Assembly: GCA_903870955.1 (NCBI GenBank)
Contig: CAIQEX010000754.1
Location: 1-8,131 of the forward strand
Source of the DNA: an uncultured beta proteobacterium
GTDB lineage: Bacteria > Pseudomonadota > Gammaproteobacteria > Burkholderiales > Burkholderiaceae_C
Direction: 5' to 3'
DNA: 8,131 bases
In this document: in pieces, positions 1 to 7,178 of the stretch
How the letters are laid out: each line of letters begins with the position of its first letter
How positions within the stretch are numbered: the stretch's first letter is position 1
Program-made: the position numbers and the translations under genes
Notes under the pieces: model-generated
Databases searched by the model: none
What the model was told of the DNA's origin: nothing
What the model saw: the letters and a program-made list of their open reading frames with translations, nothing else

Positions 1-432
1 CACGAAGGGGACGTCCAGCATGCGCGCCAGGGTCTGGGCCAGGAGAGTCTTGCCCGAACCCGTCGGGCCGATCAGCAGGATGTTGCTCTTGGCCAGTTCC
101 ACGTCGTCCTTCTTCGCCTTGTCTTTGTGGCGCAGACGCTTGTAGTGGTTGTACACCGCCACCGCCAGCGTGCGCTTGGCAGGTTCCTGCCCAATCACAT
201 AATTGTCAAGATTGGCTTTGATTTCCGCAGGCGTTGGCAGTTCGCTCTTGGAGTCTTTGCTCTGTGTCGTCGCCGGCAATTCATCGCGAATGATCTCGTT
301 GCAGAGTTCAATGCATTCATCGCAGACAAAAACCGATGGTCCGGCAATCAGCTTTTTGACTTCATGCTGGCTTTTGCCGCAGAAAGAGCAATACAAGGTT
401 TTTTCGCTGGAAGTGCCTTTTTTCTCGGCCAT
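1..432 (-). CDS. clpX: ATP-dependent Clp protease ATP-binding subunit ClpX (N-terminal part, cut by window edge)
   Basis: This is the AAA+ unfoldase that recognises tagged or misfolded cytoplasmic proteins, unfolds them with ATP and threads them into ClpP. Only the first 144 codons are present; the family is about 420 residues, so the rest lies left of base 1. The translation begins [20 protein letters not shown]. It shows the N-terminal C4 zinc-binding domain (Cys15, Cys18, Cys37, Cys40), which dimerises and binds substrates and adaptors. A linker follows, then the start of the AAA+ module with NYVIGQ near 77-82 and a perfect Walker A, GPTGSGKT, at 122-129. The ATG at 432 is supported by a purine-rich AAAAGGG 10 bases upstream and by the usual ClpX N-terminus. 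It lies downstream of clpP in the same direction, but a hairpin terminator separates the two genes. Identification is very secure. Confidence 0.97.
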   Translation of the reverse strand, partial: MAEKKGTSSEKTLYCSFCGKSQHEVKKLIAGPSVFVCDECIELCNEIIRDELPATTQSKDSKSELPTPAEIKANLDNYVIGQEPAKRTLAVAVYNHYKRLRHKDKAKKDDVELAKSNILLIGPTGSGKTLLAQTLARMLDVPFV

Positions 433-475
433 GTGCTGACTGCCCTTTTACAACATATTACGCGGATGATAACCA

Positions 476-511
476 AATAAAAAACGGTGCCCAATCGCGA
501 ATAGGCACCGT
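476..511 (-). terminator. Rho-independent terminator after clpP
   Basis: Read on the minus strand, a perfect 8-bp stem (ACGGTGCC at 484-491 on the plus strand, pairing with GGCACCGT at 504-511) closes a 12-base loop. It is followed at once by a T-rich run (TTTTT A TTT). It begins 27 bases past the clpP stop and ends about 43 bases before the clpX start, so it should end or reduce clpP transcription before clpX. Confidence 0.85.
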
Positions 512-538
512 CACAACAGGGACACCCCCGTACCGACT

Positions 539-1168
539 TTAAGGACGCTTGGAGATCACCTGATCGACCACGCCGTATTCCTTGGCCTCATCTGCTGTCA
601 TGTAATAGTCGCGCTCGGTGTCACGCTCAATTTTGTCCAGCGGCTGCCCGGTGCGCTCGGCCAAAATCTTGTTCAATTGTTCACGCGTCTTCAAAATTTC
701 GCGCGCTGCAATTTCAATCTCGGTGGCTTGACCTTGACTGCCGCCCGAAGGCTGGTGAATCATGATCTTGGAGTTCGGTAGTGAAAAGCGCTTGCCCTTG
801 GCGCCAGCGGCCAACAGGAAGGCACCCATACTCGCCGCCATTCCGGTGCAGAGTGTGGAAACATCGGGCTTGATGAAGTTCATGGTGTCGTAAATCGCCA
901 TGCCGGCGCTCACCGATCCGCCAGGCGAGTTGATATAGAAGGAAATATCCTTATCCGGATTTTCGCTCTCCAAAAACAGCAACTGTGCGACCACCAAATT
1001 CGCGGTCTGGTCATTCACCGGGCCAACCAGAAAAATCACGCGCTCCTTGAGCAGACGCGAATAAATATCATAGGAACGCTCGCCGCGGCCCGATTGCTCG
1101 ATAACCATAGGCACCATGCCCAGGCCTTGAATGTCCAAAGCGCCAGGCGCTGCATATTTCACGTTCAT
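539..1168 (-). CDS. clpP: ATP-dependent Clp protease proteolytic subunit ClpP
   Basis: This is the serine peptidase that assembles as two stacked heptameric rings in the cytoplasm and degrades proteins delivered by ClpX (or ClpA). It has 209 residues, a normal length. The catalytic triad is visible: Ser113 in GMAASMGAF, His138 in IMIHQPSGG and Asp187 in [11 protein letters not shown]. The 25- and 49-residue spacings between them match those of Escherichia coli ClpP. The first roughly 15-20 residues probably form a propeptide that is removed during maturation. The ATG at 1168 is preceded by GGAG with a 5-base spacer. It sits between tig and clpX, the standard order, but has hairpin terminators on both sides. 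A promoter is therefore expected in the short leader at 1169-1221, although I could not pick out a convincing one. All key residues are intact. Confidence 0.98.
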   Translation of the reverse strand: MNVKYAAPGALDIQGLGMVPMVIEQSGRGERSYDIYSRLLKERVIFLVGPVNDQTANLVVAQLLFLESENPDKDISFYINSPGGSVSAGMAIYDTMNFIKPDVSTLCTGMAASMGAFLLAAGAKGKRFSLPNSKIMIHQPSGGSQGQATEIEIAAREILKTREQLNKILAERTGQPLDKIERDTERDYYMTADEAKEYGVVDQVISKRP

Positions 1169-1221
1169 AGCGTCTCCAAAAAAGGTTCACCAACTGTAAC
1201 TAAAAACCGATAGCAAAAAGC

Positions 1222-1268
1222 AAATGGGGCTTTGGTGCGGAACTGCAAGCCCCGCACAAGCCCCATTT
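1222..1268 (-). terminator. Rho-independent terminator after tig
   Basis: A perfect 11-bp stem (AAATGGGGCTT at 1222-1232 with AAGCCCCATTT at 1258-1268) encloses a second 6-bp stem (GTGCGG at 1235-1240 with CCGCAC at 1252-1257). A two-base bulge lies between them and an 11-base loop at the tip. On the minus strand the stem runs into a T-rich tail (ATTTGCTTTTTG), an interrupted U-tract. It starts 17 bases after the tig stop codon. The outer stem is nearly symmetrical, so it could also act as a roadblock in the other direction, but no plus-strand gene ends here. Confidence 0.85.
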
Positions 1269-1285
1269 ATCGTTCTGCGAGCAGA

Positions 1286-2596
1286 TTAGTTTTGCGCCAT
1301 CAGGTCGTCAAATGACACCGATTTCTCGCTCACCTTCGCCTTGGACAGCACAAATTCCGTGACATTGTTTTCGATCACAATGGCTTCTACTTCTGCCATA
1401 CGGCGGTTGTCGCTGTAGTACCAACGCACCACGTCTGCGGGCTTCTCATAGCTGGCAGCCAGTTCATCGATATGCGCTTTGATTTGCTCGGGTTTGGCCG
1501 ACAATTCATTCGAACGCACCAACTCGGCAACCACCAGACCCAAACGCACCCGGCGCTCGGCTTGCGGACGGAAGATGTCATCTGGTATCGGTGCTTTGTC
1601 AGCGTCCTTGATGCCACGTTGCTTCAGATCAGCGCGCGCACCTTCTACCATGCGATCGAGTTCTGCCTGAACACTGGACTTGGGCAAATCAAGTTCGGCC
1701 TTGGAGATGAGTGCATCCATGACTGCCTGCTTGTTGCGATTCAACAAGCGATACTTAACTTCGCGCTGTAGGTTTTTACTGATATCCGCGCGCAGACCTT
1801 CAACAGTCGCATCGGCAATGCCCAAGGCCTTCGCCAGCGCACCGTCAACTTCAGGTAGATGGGCTGCCTCAATTTTCTTGACCGTGACCATAAAGTCAGC
1901 AGTCTTACCCGCCACATCCTGGCCGTGATAGTCAGCCGGGAAGGCCAGAGGGAAAGTCTTGCTTTCACCCGACTTCATGCCGCGCGTTGCTTCTTCAAAT
2001 TCCTTCAGCATCTGGCCGTCGCCCAAAATGAATTGGAAATCGGCAGCTTTACCACCCGCAAAAGGCTCGCCATCAATCTTGCCTTCGAAATCCACTGTCA
2101 CGCGATCCGTGTCTTGCGCTGCGACGTCTTGCGCGCGCTGGGCAAACGTACGACGCTGTTTGCGCAGAATCTCTACTGTCTTATCAATCGCCGCATCCGT
2201 GACTTCGGTGTTGATCTTTTCGACTTCAGCGGTGGTCAGGTCACCGATTTTGACTTCTGGGAAGACTTCGAAAATAGCGTCAAACGCCATTTGACCTTCA
2301 ACGGAAGCCTGAGACTCGGTAATGCGGGGTTGGCCTGCAACGCGCAACTTGGCCTCGTTGGCAGCGGTCGCAAACGCTTCCCCGACCTTATCGTTCATCA
2401 CTTCGTAATGCACCGAATAGCCATAACGCTGGCTCACCACATTCATGGGAACCTTGCCAGGACGAAAACCATCCATCTTTACGGTGCGTGCGAGTTTACG
2501 CAGACGCGACTCCACTTCGCTCTGAATGATGCCCACAGGCAGTGTCAGCGTGATCTTGCGTTCCAGCTTTTCCAAAGTTTCAACAGTAACTGACAT
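1286..2596 (-). CDS. tig: Trigger factor, ribosome-associated chaperone and peptidyl-prolyl isomerase
   Basis: Trigger factor docks at the ribosomal exit tunnel (protein L23) and shields nascent chains while they fold. It has 436 residues, the usual length. The N-terminal ribosome-binding domain carries the signature GFRPGKVP at 43-50. The FKBP-type isomerase domain spans about 160-245 (RVTVDFEGKIDGEPF, then FILGDGQMLKEFEEA and GMKSGESKTF). The helical C-terminal chaperone domain covers about 250-425. The ATG at 2596 has a strong ribosome-binding site, AGGAG, with a 7-base spacer. Upstream on the same strand is tRNA-Leu, separated by 78 bases containing a hairpin; downstream is a strong terminator and then clpP. 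No obvious promoter appears between the tRNA and tig, so co-transcription with the tRNA is possible (inference). Family assignment is secure. Confidence 0.98.
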   Translation of the reverse strand: MSVTVETLEKLERKITLTLPVGIIQSEVESRLRKLARTVKMDGFRPGKVPMNVVSQRYGYSVHYEVMNDKVGEAFATAANEAKLRVAGQPRITESQASVEGQMAFDAIFEVFPEVKIGDLTTAEVEKINTEVTDAAIDKTVEILRKQRRTFAQRAQDVAAQDTDRVTVDFEGKIDGEPFAGGKAADFQFILGDGQMLKEFEEATRGMKSGESKTFPLAFPADYHGQDVAGKTADFMVTVKKIEAAHLPEVDGALAKALGIADATVEGLRADISKNLQREVKYRLLNRNKQAVMDALISKAELDLPKSSVQAELDRMVEGARADLKQRGIKDADKAPIPDDIFRPQAERRVRLGLVVAELVRSNELSAKPEQIKAHIDELAASYEKPADVVRWYYSDNRRMAEVEAIVIENNVTEFVLSKAKVSEKSVSFDDLMAQN

Positions 2597-2619
2597 CGTC
2601 TTTCTCCTAATTGGGGCGT

Positions 2620-2657
2620 GAAACAGGCGCCTTCGTCTAACGACGGTGCACTGTTTC
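2620..2657 (-). repeat. Long imperfect hairpin in the tig leader, just past tRNA-Leu
   Basis: GAAACAG (2620-2626) pairs perfectly with CTGTTTC (2651-2657). Inside, GCGCC at 2627-2631 can pair with GGTGC at 2645-2649 (one G-U pair, one bulged A), and GTC/GAC can close a TAAC loop. On the minus strand no U-tract follows, so it is not a standard intrinsic terminator. It lies 17 bases after the tRNA CCA end and 23 bases before the tig start codon, leaving the tig ribosome-binding site single-stranded. It could be a processing signal or RNA stabiliser between the tRNA and the messenger; this role is inferred. Confidence 0.55.
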
Positions 2658-2674
2658 CGCGATTTCTATCGAGG

Positions 2675-2761
2675 TGGTGCGCGGGGGGGGACTCGAACCC
2701 CCACAGTATTGCTACCGTCAGGACCTAAACCTGGTGCGTCTACCAATTTCGCCACCCGCGC
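2675..2761 (-). tRNA. tRNA-Leu, anticodon UAG
   Basis: A complete 87-base tRNA including an encoded CCA end (2675-2677). The acceptor stem is a perfect 7 bp (GCGCGGG with CCCGCGC), and the discriminator base is A. The D-arm region reads TGGCGAAATTGGTAGACGC, typical of class II leucine tRNAs. The anticodon loop is TTTAGGT, giving UAG (2725-2727), which reads CUN leucine codons. A long variable arm forms a 6-bp stem (ACGGTA with TACTGT, one G-U pair) as expected for tRNA-Leu. The T arm is GGGGG-TTCGAGT-CCCCC. The outermost anticodon-stem pair is a C-A mismatch. It is placed directly before tig, in the same orientation. Confidence 0.97.
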
Positions 2762-2776
2762 AAAATACATTTGGGT

Positions 2777-2805
2777 TTTACATTCCCGGACAACGTGTTT
2801 GTCCG
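2777..2805 (-). promoter_or_regulatory. Candidate sigma70 promoter for tRNA-Leu
   Basis: On the minus strand, CGGACA (2800-2805, four of six matches to TTGACA) is followed after 17 bases by TGTAAA (2777-2782, four of six matches to TATAAT). Transcription would start roughly 7-10 bases before the mature tRNA 5' end. Spacing and position are good but both boxes are weak, and the -35 box coincides with one arm of a small hairpin, so this is tentative. Confidence 0.35.
2787..2805. repeat. Perfect 7-bp inverted repeat between the efflux operon and tRNA-Leu
   Basis: CGGACAA (2787-2793) and TTGTCCG (2799-2805) are perfect reverse complements around a 5-base loop. It lies 39 bases past the permease stop codon. 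No T-run follows closely on the minus strand, so it would be at best a weak or Rho-assisted end for the efflux transcript. It overlaps the candidate -35 box of the tRNA and might instead be a protein-binding palindrome. Confidence 0.5.
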
Positions 2806-2843
2806 ACCAATGCGACCCATTCAAAATCGGTAAGTCTGCTATT

Positions 2844-5800
2844 TTAACCTGCCGCGGGACTGTCTTCGCGAACTCGGAACCAAGCGGCATACATTGCAGG
2901 CAAAGCCAGCAATGTCAAGACCGTTGCAACAATCAATCCGCCCATGATGGCGACAGCCATAGGTCCCCAAAAAACGGATCTCGAAAGCGGAACCATAGCC
3001 AGAACAGCGGCGGCCGCGGTCAGCACAATCGGTCGTAAGCGTCGTACCGCAGACTCCACAATGGCTTCCCAGGCCGGTATGCCAGCTGCCCGGTCCTGCT
3101 CAATCTGGTCAATAAGAATGACCGAATTGCGCTGAATCATCCCCATAAGGGCAATCACACCGAGCAATGCAACAAAACCAAAGGGGCGATTCAGCAACAA
3201 CAAGGCCCCAGCGACGCCCGCAATGCCCAACGGTCCGGTCAGGAAAACCAGCATGGCGCGGCTAAAGCTGTGCAATTGAAGCATCAGCAGCGTGAAAGTA
3301 ATAAATAGCATGACAGGCACCCCCACCACGATGGAGTCAGAGCCTTTGGAACTCTGCTCGACGGCACCGGCCACGTCGATACGATAGCCCGAAGGCCAAT
3401 GGGCGCTGATCTCATCGAGTTTGGGTTGAAGCTCAGCAGTGACGGTAGCGCCTTGCAATCCCTCAATAATGTCGCATTGCACCGTGATCGCGTAATCACG
3501 GTTTTCGCGCCACATTACGCCTGGTTCCCAAACGAATACAGGCTTGGCGATCTGCGTCAGCGGTATGGACTTTCCCGAAGCCGTCGGCAAATACGCATTG
3601 CCGATGTCGGTAATGGCGTGGCGCTCCTCAATCGGTTGGCGCAGCACAATATCAATCAGTTTGTCTCCCTCCTGATACTGGCCAATCGTGCTGCCCGAAA
3701 GAATCGTCCGGGCGGCTTGTGCAATGGATTGACTGGTGACGCCCAGCGCGCGTGCTTTGGCCTGATCGACATCAAGGCGCAAAACCTTGATCGATTCATG
3801 CCAGTTGTCATTCGCGCCGCGGGTATTTGAATTGCGACGCATGGCCGCCTTCACCTCATCCGCATAGCCGCGCAATTGCACCGGGTCAGGACCAACGACC
3901 CGAAACTGCACGGGGTACTCGACTGGCGGGCCGTTAGGTAGCAATTGGACACGCCCTCTTACTTCAGGAAATTCTTGCGCCAGCAGCGTGGGTAATTTGA
4001 CCTTCAGTGCCTCCCGTGTTTTCAGGTCCCTGGATACCAGCATGAACTGTGACACATTGCTTTGCGGAAAGATCTGGTTCAACGACAGGTAAAAGCGCGG
4101 CAGTCCTGAGCCTATCCAGGTGGTCACCTTGGTGACCCCTTCTTCCTTGAGAAGTCTGGCCTCAAGTCGCCTCGACACTTCTTCGTTGGCCGCGAAGGAA
4201 GTTCCTTCCGGAAACCAGGTATCAACCAGAATCTCGGGACGTGCCGAGTCCGGGAAGAACTGCTGCTGCACCTGACCCATGCCCACGATGCCCAAGGCAA
4301 ACACCAACACCGTGGCGCCAATGGTGACCCAGCGGTGCCTGAGGCAGGCATTCAAAAGCCGACGGAATGCGACATAAAACGGTGTATCGAAATGCTCCAG
4401 CCCGGGGGCGGAGCCCTCGCCGACCTGCGCTTGGTGCGGCTTCACCTTCAACAGAACCGTACCCAGATACGGCACAAAGTAGACCGACACCACCCAACTC
4501 AACACCAGTGCGATGACCGTGACTGCGAAAATTGCAAAGGTGTATTCGCCCGTCACAGACTTGGCCATGCCGATGGGTAAAAAGCCCGCTGCGGTAATCA
4601 GTGTGCCCGTCAACATGGGCATGGCCGTCACTTCATAGGCGAAAGTCGCGGCCCGCACCTTGTCGTAGCCCTCCTCCATTTTGCGCACCATCATTTCCAC
4701 TGAAATGATGGCGTCATCCACCAGCAGGCCCAGTGCGATGATGAGTGAGCCCAAAGAGATCTTGTGCAGGCCGATATCGAAGTAATGCATGGCCAGGAAC
4801 GTTACAGCCAGCACCAAAGGGATAGTGATTCCAACCACCAACCCCGGCCTGACGTCCACGTAATAGCGCTTCCAAAGCGGCTGCTCCCCTGGCCTGCGGT
4901 GAAACCCCAAAGCCAGGAAACTCACGGCCAGCACGATGACCACGGCTTCAATCAGCGTACGGACAAACTCGCTTACCGAGTTGGAAACTGCATGCGGCTG
5001 ATCCTGCACCTGTGACAGAGTGATGCCAGCAGGAAGCGTTTTCTCAATCTTGGCAAAGGCCTTGCTCAAAGATTTGCCCAGCTTAATGATGTCGCCGCCC
5101 TTGGCCATGGATACGCCCAGAGCAATCACCTCCTTACCCTGGTTGTGTACCTTCACGACGGGCGGATCGACATAAGCCTGACGGATGTCGGCGATATCGC
5201 CCAGGCGGAACTGATTGCCCGAACTACCGCGAATCGGCATATCGCGCAGTTCGTCCACCACCTTGAATTGGCCGCCCACCCTGAGTTGCACCACGTCCAG
5301 GGGAGTGTGAACAGCACCTGCACTTTCAACGGCATTTTGCTGACTGAGTTGGGACAGCAATTGGTTCATGTCCAATCCCATCTGGGCCAAGCGTTTCTGA
5401 GAAATCTCAACAAAAAGTTTCTCGTCCTGATCACCAAACAGAGCAACTTTGCCTACATCGGGAACACGCAAGAGTTCCAGTCTAGCCTGGTCTGCAAAGG
5501 TCTTCAGTTCGGCATAGCTGAAGCCGTCGCCCTCGAGCGCATAGATCACGCCATAGACGTCGCCAAAGTCGTCATTGAAGAATGGCCCCTGCACACCCAT
5601 GGGCAAGGTATTGCGCATGTCGCCAATCTTCTTGCGCACCGTGTACCAGACATTGGCCACCTCGGACGGTTTGGAAGAATCGCGCAACTCCAGCGTTATT
5701 TGGGATTCGCCAGGTTTGGAATAGCTGCGGATTTTGTCTGCATAGGGCACCTCCTGCAGCGTCTTTTCCAACTTGTCCGTGACCTGCTCTGCCACTTGCT

Positions 5801-5996
5801 GTGCAGTCGCACCGGGCCAATAGGTTTGCACCACCATGGCTCGGAAAGTAAATGGCGGGTCTTCATCCTGCCCCAATTGGAAGTAAGAGGCCACGCCAAG
5901 CACCATCAACACAACCATCAGGTAACGTGTCAACGGCCCGTGCTCCAGGGCCCATTTCGAGAGATTAAATCCTGCCTTAGGCTGATCCTTGTTCAT
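2844..5996 (-). CDS. RND-family (AcrB-like, HAE1 type) efflux permease
   Basis: This is the inner-membrane proton-driven pump of a tripartite exporter, expected to work as a trimer with the adjacent lipoprotein and an outer-membrane channel. It has 1050 residues, normal for the family. One membrane helix lies near 25-39, then a periplasmic porter region, helices 2-6 at about 350-511, helix 7 at 556-574, a second periplasmic region, and helices 8-12 at about 886-1040. Helix 4 has the proton-relay motif GLLVDDAIISVE with Asp427 and Asp428, as in drug exporters rather than metal exporters. In helix 10 the residue matching AcrB Lys940 is Arg956 (MIQRNSVIL). Arg986 and Thr993 in RLRPIVLT match AcrB Arg971 and Thr978. 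A basic loop of about 16 extra residues follows helix 2 (364-385). The chosen ATG (5996) lies 7 bases after the upstream stop; an in-frame ATG at 6041 would overlap that gene and add a tail of no membrane-protein character. Substrate cannot be told from sequence. Confidence 0.93.
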   Translation of the reverse strand: MNKDQPKAGFNLSKWALEHGPLTRYLMVVLMVLGVASYFQLGQDEDPPFTFRAMVVQTYWPGATAQQVAEQVTDKLEKTLQEVPYADKIRSYSKPGESQITLELRDSSKPSEVANVWYTVRKKIGDMRNTLPMGVQGPFFNDDFGDVYGVIYALEGDGFSYAELKTFADQARLELLRVPDVGKVALFGDQDEKLFVEISQKRLAQMGLDMNQLLSQLSQQNAVESAGAVHTPLDVVQLRVGGQFKVVDELRDMPIRGSSGNQFRLGDIADIRQAYVDPPVVKVHNQGKEVIALGVSMAKGGDIIKLGKSLSKAFAKIEKTLPAGITLSQVQDQPHAVSNSVSEFVRTLIEAVVIVLAVSFLALGFHRRPGEQPLWKRYYVDVRPGLVVGITIPLVLAVTFLAMHYFDIGLHKISLGSLIIALGLLVDDAIISVEMMVRKMEEGYDKVRAATFAYEVTAMPMLTGTLITAAGFLPIGMAKSVTGEYTFAIFAVTVIALVLSWVVSVYFVPYLGTVLLKVKPHQAQVGEGSAPGLEHFDTPFYVAFRRLLNACLRHRWVTIGATVLVFALGIVGMGQVQQQFFPDSARPEILVDTWFPEGTSFAANEEVSRRLEARLLKEEGVTKVTTWIGSGLPRFYLSLNQIFPQSNVSQFMLVSRDLKTREALKVKLPTLLAQEFPEVRGRVQLLPNGPPVEYPVQFRVVGPDPVQLRGYADEVKAAMRRNSNTRGANDNWHESIKVLRLDVDQAKARALGVTSQSIAQAARTILSGSTIGQYQEGDKLIDIVLRQPIEERHAITDIGNAYLPTASGKSIPLTQIAKPVFVWEPGVMWRENRDYAITVQCDIIEGLQGATVTAELQPKLDEISAHWPSGYRIDVAGAVEQSSKGSDSIVVGVPVMLFITFTLLMLQLHSFSRAMLVFLTGPLGIAGVAGALLLLNRPFGFVALLGVIALMGMIQRNSVILIDQIEQDRAAGIPAWEAIVESAVRRLRPIVLTAAAAVLAMVPLSRSVFWGPMAVAIMGGLIVATVLTLLALPAMYAAWFRVREDSPAAG

Positions 5997-6003
5997 AAGC
6001 GGC

Positions 6004-7128
6004 TCACTTTGCCGCAGCGGACGTGGGTGTAGCCGCAGCATCGGCCCGGGCCACTTGGTAGAGCGTCACTTTTTGCCCTGCCTGCAGTACGTGTACGCCG
6101 GCTACAACGACCTGCATGCCGGGCACCAAGCCACTGCCAATGATGACGTCATTGCCGTCTGCGGTGGCTATTACGATCGGTTGAAGTTTGACTGTCATGG
6201 TCGCGGCGTCCAAGATCCACACGGCGGCCTGATTGCCGTCGCGCAAGAGCGCGCTGGTCGGGAGCTTGATAACCGGCGTGTCGCCGTGGGCAAATGCCGC
6301 AGCTGCCACAGAAACCGTAGCCCCCAAAGGCAGCGCCTCTTTACCCTCCACGGTAAGTTTGACGCTGTAGGTGCGGGTAACAGGATCGGCACTGGCCGCC
6401 ACCTCGCGCACGGTGCCGCGCAAAGTTTGTTGGCTGGCCCATAAGCTTAATTTCGCAGTTGATCCCACACGCACAGTCTGAACCTTGTCTTCGGGTACGG
6501 AAAAGACGACATCGCGCGGGCCGTCCTGTGCAATTCGGACAATCGGGGTTCCGGCTGCTACCACCTGTCCAACTTCGGCGGCCACTGCGGTCACGACACC
6601 GGACACATCGGCTACCAAATTCGTATAAGCCAACTGATTGCCTTGGCCACTCAGTTGGGCTTGCGCCTGGTCAAACTGGGCCTGCGCTGCTTTCAACGTG
6701 GTTTCTCGCCGCTCCAATTCAGCGCTGCTAATGAAGTTTTGCTCTCGCAGATCCTTGTAGCGGCGGAAATCTGCAGCGGCAAGATCCCGATTGGTTGCGG
6801 CCGCAGCGAGTTGCGCGCGTGCGGCGTCGGCGCTCAATTTGTAATCCTGTGGGTCAAGCTGCGCCAATATCTCACCCGCGCGGACTTGTCTGCCAAGCTC
6901 AACCTGGCGCCGGATGATTTTGCCCGCCACCCGGAAACCCAGGTTTGACTCCACACGGGCGCGAACTTCGCCCGAGTACTCCACCGCGCTGCGCTGCGCA
7001 TCCATGCCGACGGACACCACCTTGACCGCGCGCACAGGCTCCTCAGCGGGCATAGGCTTGGAGCAAGCGGAAAGCAAGCCGAGTGCCGCCATCAGCGGAA
7101 TATAGGAAGTGACAAGCTTGCGAAACAT
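6004..7128 (-). CDS. RND efflux periplasmic adaptor (membrane fusion lipoprotein, HlyD/AcrA family)
   Basis: This is the adaptor that links the inner-membrane RND permease to an outer-membrane channel across the periplasm. It has 374 residues. The N-terminus is a lipoprotein signal: basic MFRK, a hydrophobic stretch, then lipobox LSAC with Cys22 as the lipidated residue and Ser at +2. Two half lipoyl domains flank a helical hairpin: the first near 62-95 (GFRVAGKI, then VRAGEILAQLDP), the alanine/glutamine-rich coiled coil about 98-165, and the second about 170-200 (VADVSGVVTAVAAEVGQVVAAG). A beta-barrel follows (205-280) and a membrane-proximal domain (285-360). The ATG at 7128 is preferred because AGGTGA lies 5 bases upstream; the alternative GTG at 7137 falls inside that ribosome-binding site. 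The permease starts 7 bases after its stop, so the two are almost certainly co-translated. No outer-membrane channel gene is visible. Confidence 0.93.
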   Translation of the reverse strand: MFRKLVTSYIPLMAALGLLSACSKPMPAEEPVRAVKVVSVGMDAQRSAVEYSGEVRARVESNLGFRVAGKIIRRQVELGRQVRAGEILAQLDPQDYKLSADAARAQLAAAATNRDLAAADFRRYKDLREQNFISSAELERRETTLKAAQAQFDQAQAQLSGQGNQLAYTNLVADVSGVVTAVAAEVGQVVAAGTPIVRIAQDGPRDVVFSVPEDKVQTVRVGSTAKLSLWASQQTLRGTVREVAASADPVTRTYSVKLTVEGKEALPLGATVSVAAAAFAHGDTPVIKLPTSALLRDGNQAAVWILDAATMTVKLQPIVIATADGNDVIIGSGLVPGMQVVVAGVHVLQAGQKVTLYQVARADAAATPTSAAAK

Positions 7129-7149
7129 GGGAATCACCTGAATACGAAG

Positions 7150-7178
7150 TTGGGCTGATGGAAGTCAATTAATTTAAT
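7150..7178 (+). promoter_or_regulatory. Candidate promoter for hpnC
   Basis: TTGGGC (7150-7155, three of six -35 matches) is followed after 17 bases by TTTAAT (7173-7178, five of six -10 matches). A start near 7185 would give a leader of about 60 bases to hpnC and would fall within the palindrome at 7170-7199. The -35 box is weak, so this is a tentative call supported mainly by spacing and the good -10. Confidence 0.4.

Noticed and set aside
1859..2593. Plus-strand open frame of about 244 codons opposite tig
   Set aside because: It lies antisense to a clearly recognised trigger factor and has no recognisable domain.
2675..2761. tRNA-Leu as an integration site of a genomic island carrying the pump
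   Set aside because: Islands usually insert at the tRNA 3' end; here that side holds conserved tig. No integrase and no duplicated tRNA 3' fragment was seen near the pump.
2646..3038. Plus-strand frame crossing the tRNA, reading GGTRTPTVLLPSG
   Set aside because: This peptide is the well-known false translation of a tRNA-Leu complement; the rest is antisense to the permease end.
2844..5996. Permease as the hopanoid transporter HpnN, suggested by the hpn neighbour
   Set aside because: HpnN is a shorter MmpL-like RND protein without an AcrA-type partner; this protein has AcrB-type length and motifs, and a lipoprotein adaptor.
2844..5996. Permease as a heavy-metal (CusA-type) exporter
   Set aside because: Helix 4 reads VDDAIISVE, the drug-exporter pattern, not the DFG...DGA pattern of metal pumps.
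5145..6032. Long plus-strand open frame (about 295 codons) opposite the permease gene
   Set aside because: It is fully antisense to a well-conserved permease, is rich in His, Gln and Leu as expected for a complement of a coding frame, and shows no family motif.
5997..6041. Earlier ATG (6041) for the permease
   Set aside because: It would overlap the adaptor gene by 38 bases and add 15 residues not typical of RND pumps; the ATG at 5996 begins the usual N-terminus.
7129..7137. GTG at 7137 as adaptor start
   Set aside because: The GTG is part of the AGGTGA ribosome-binding site that serves the ATG at 7128.
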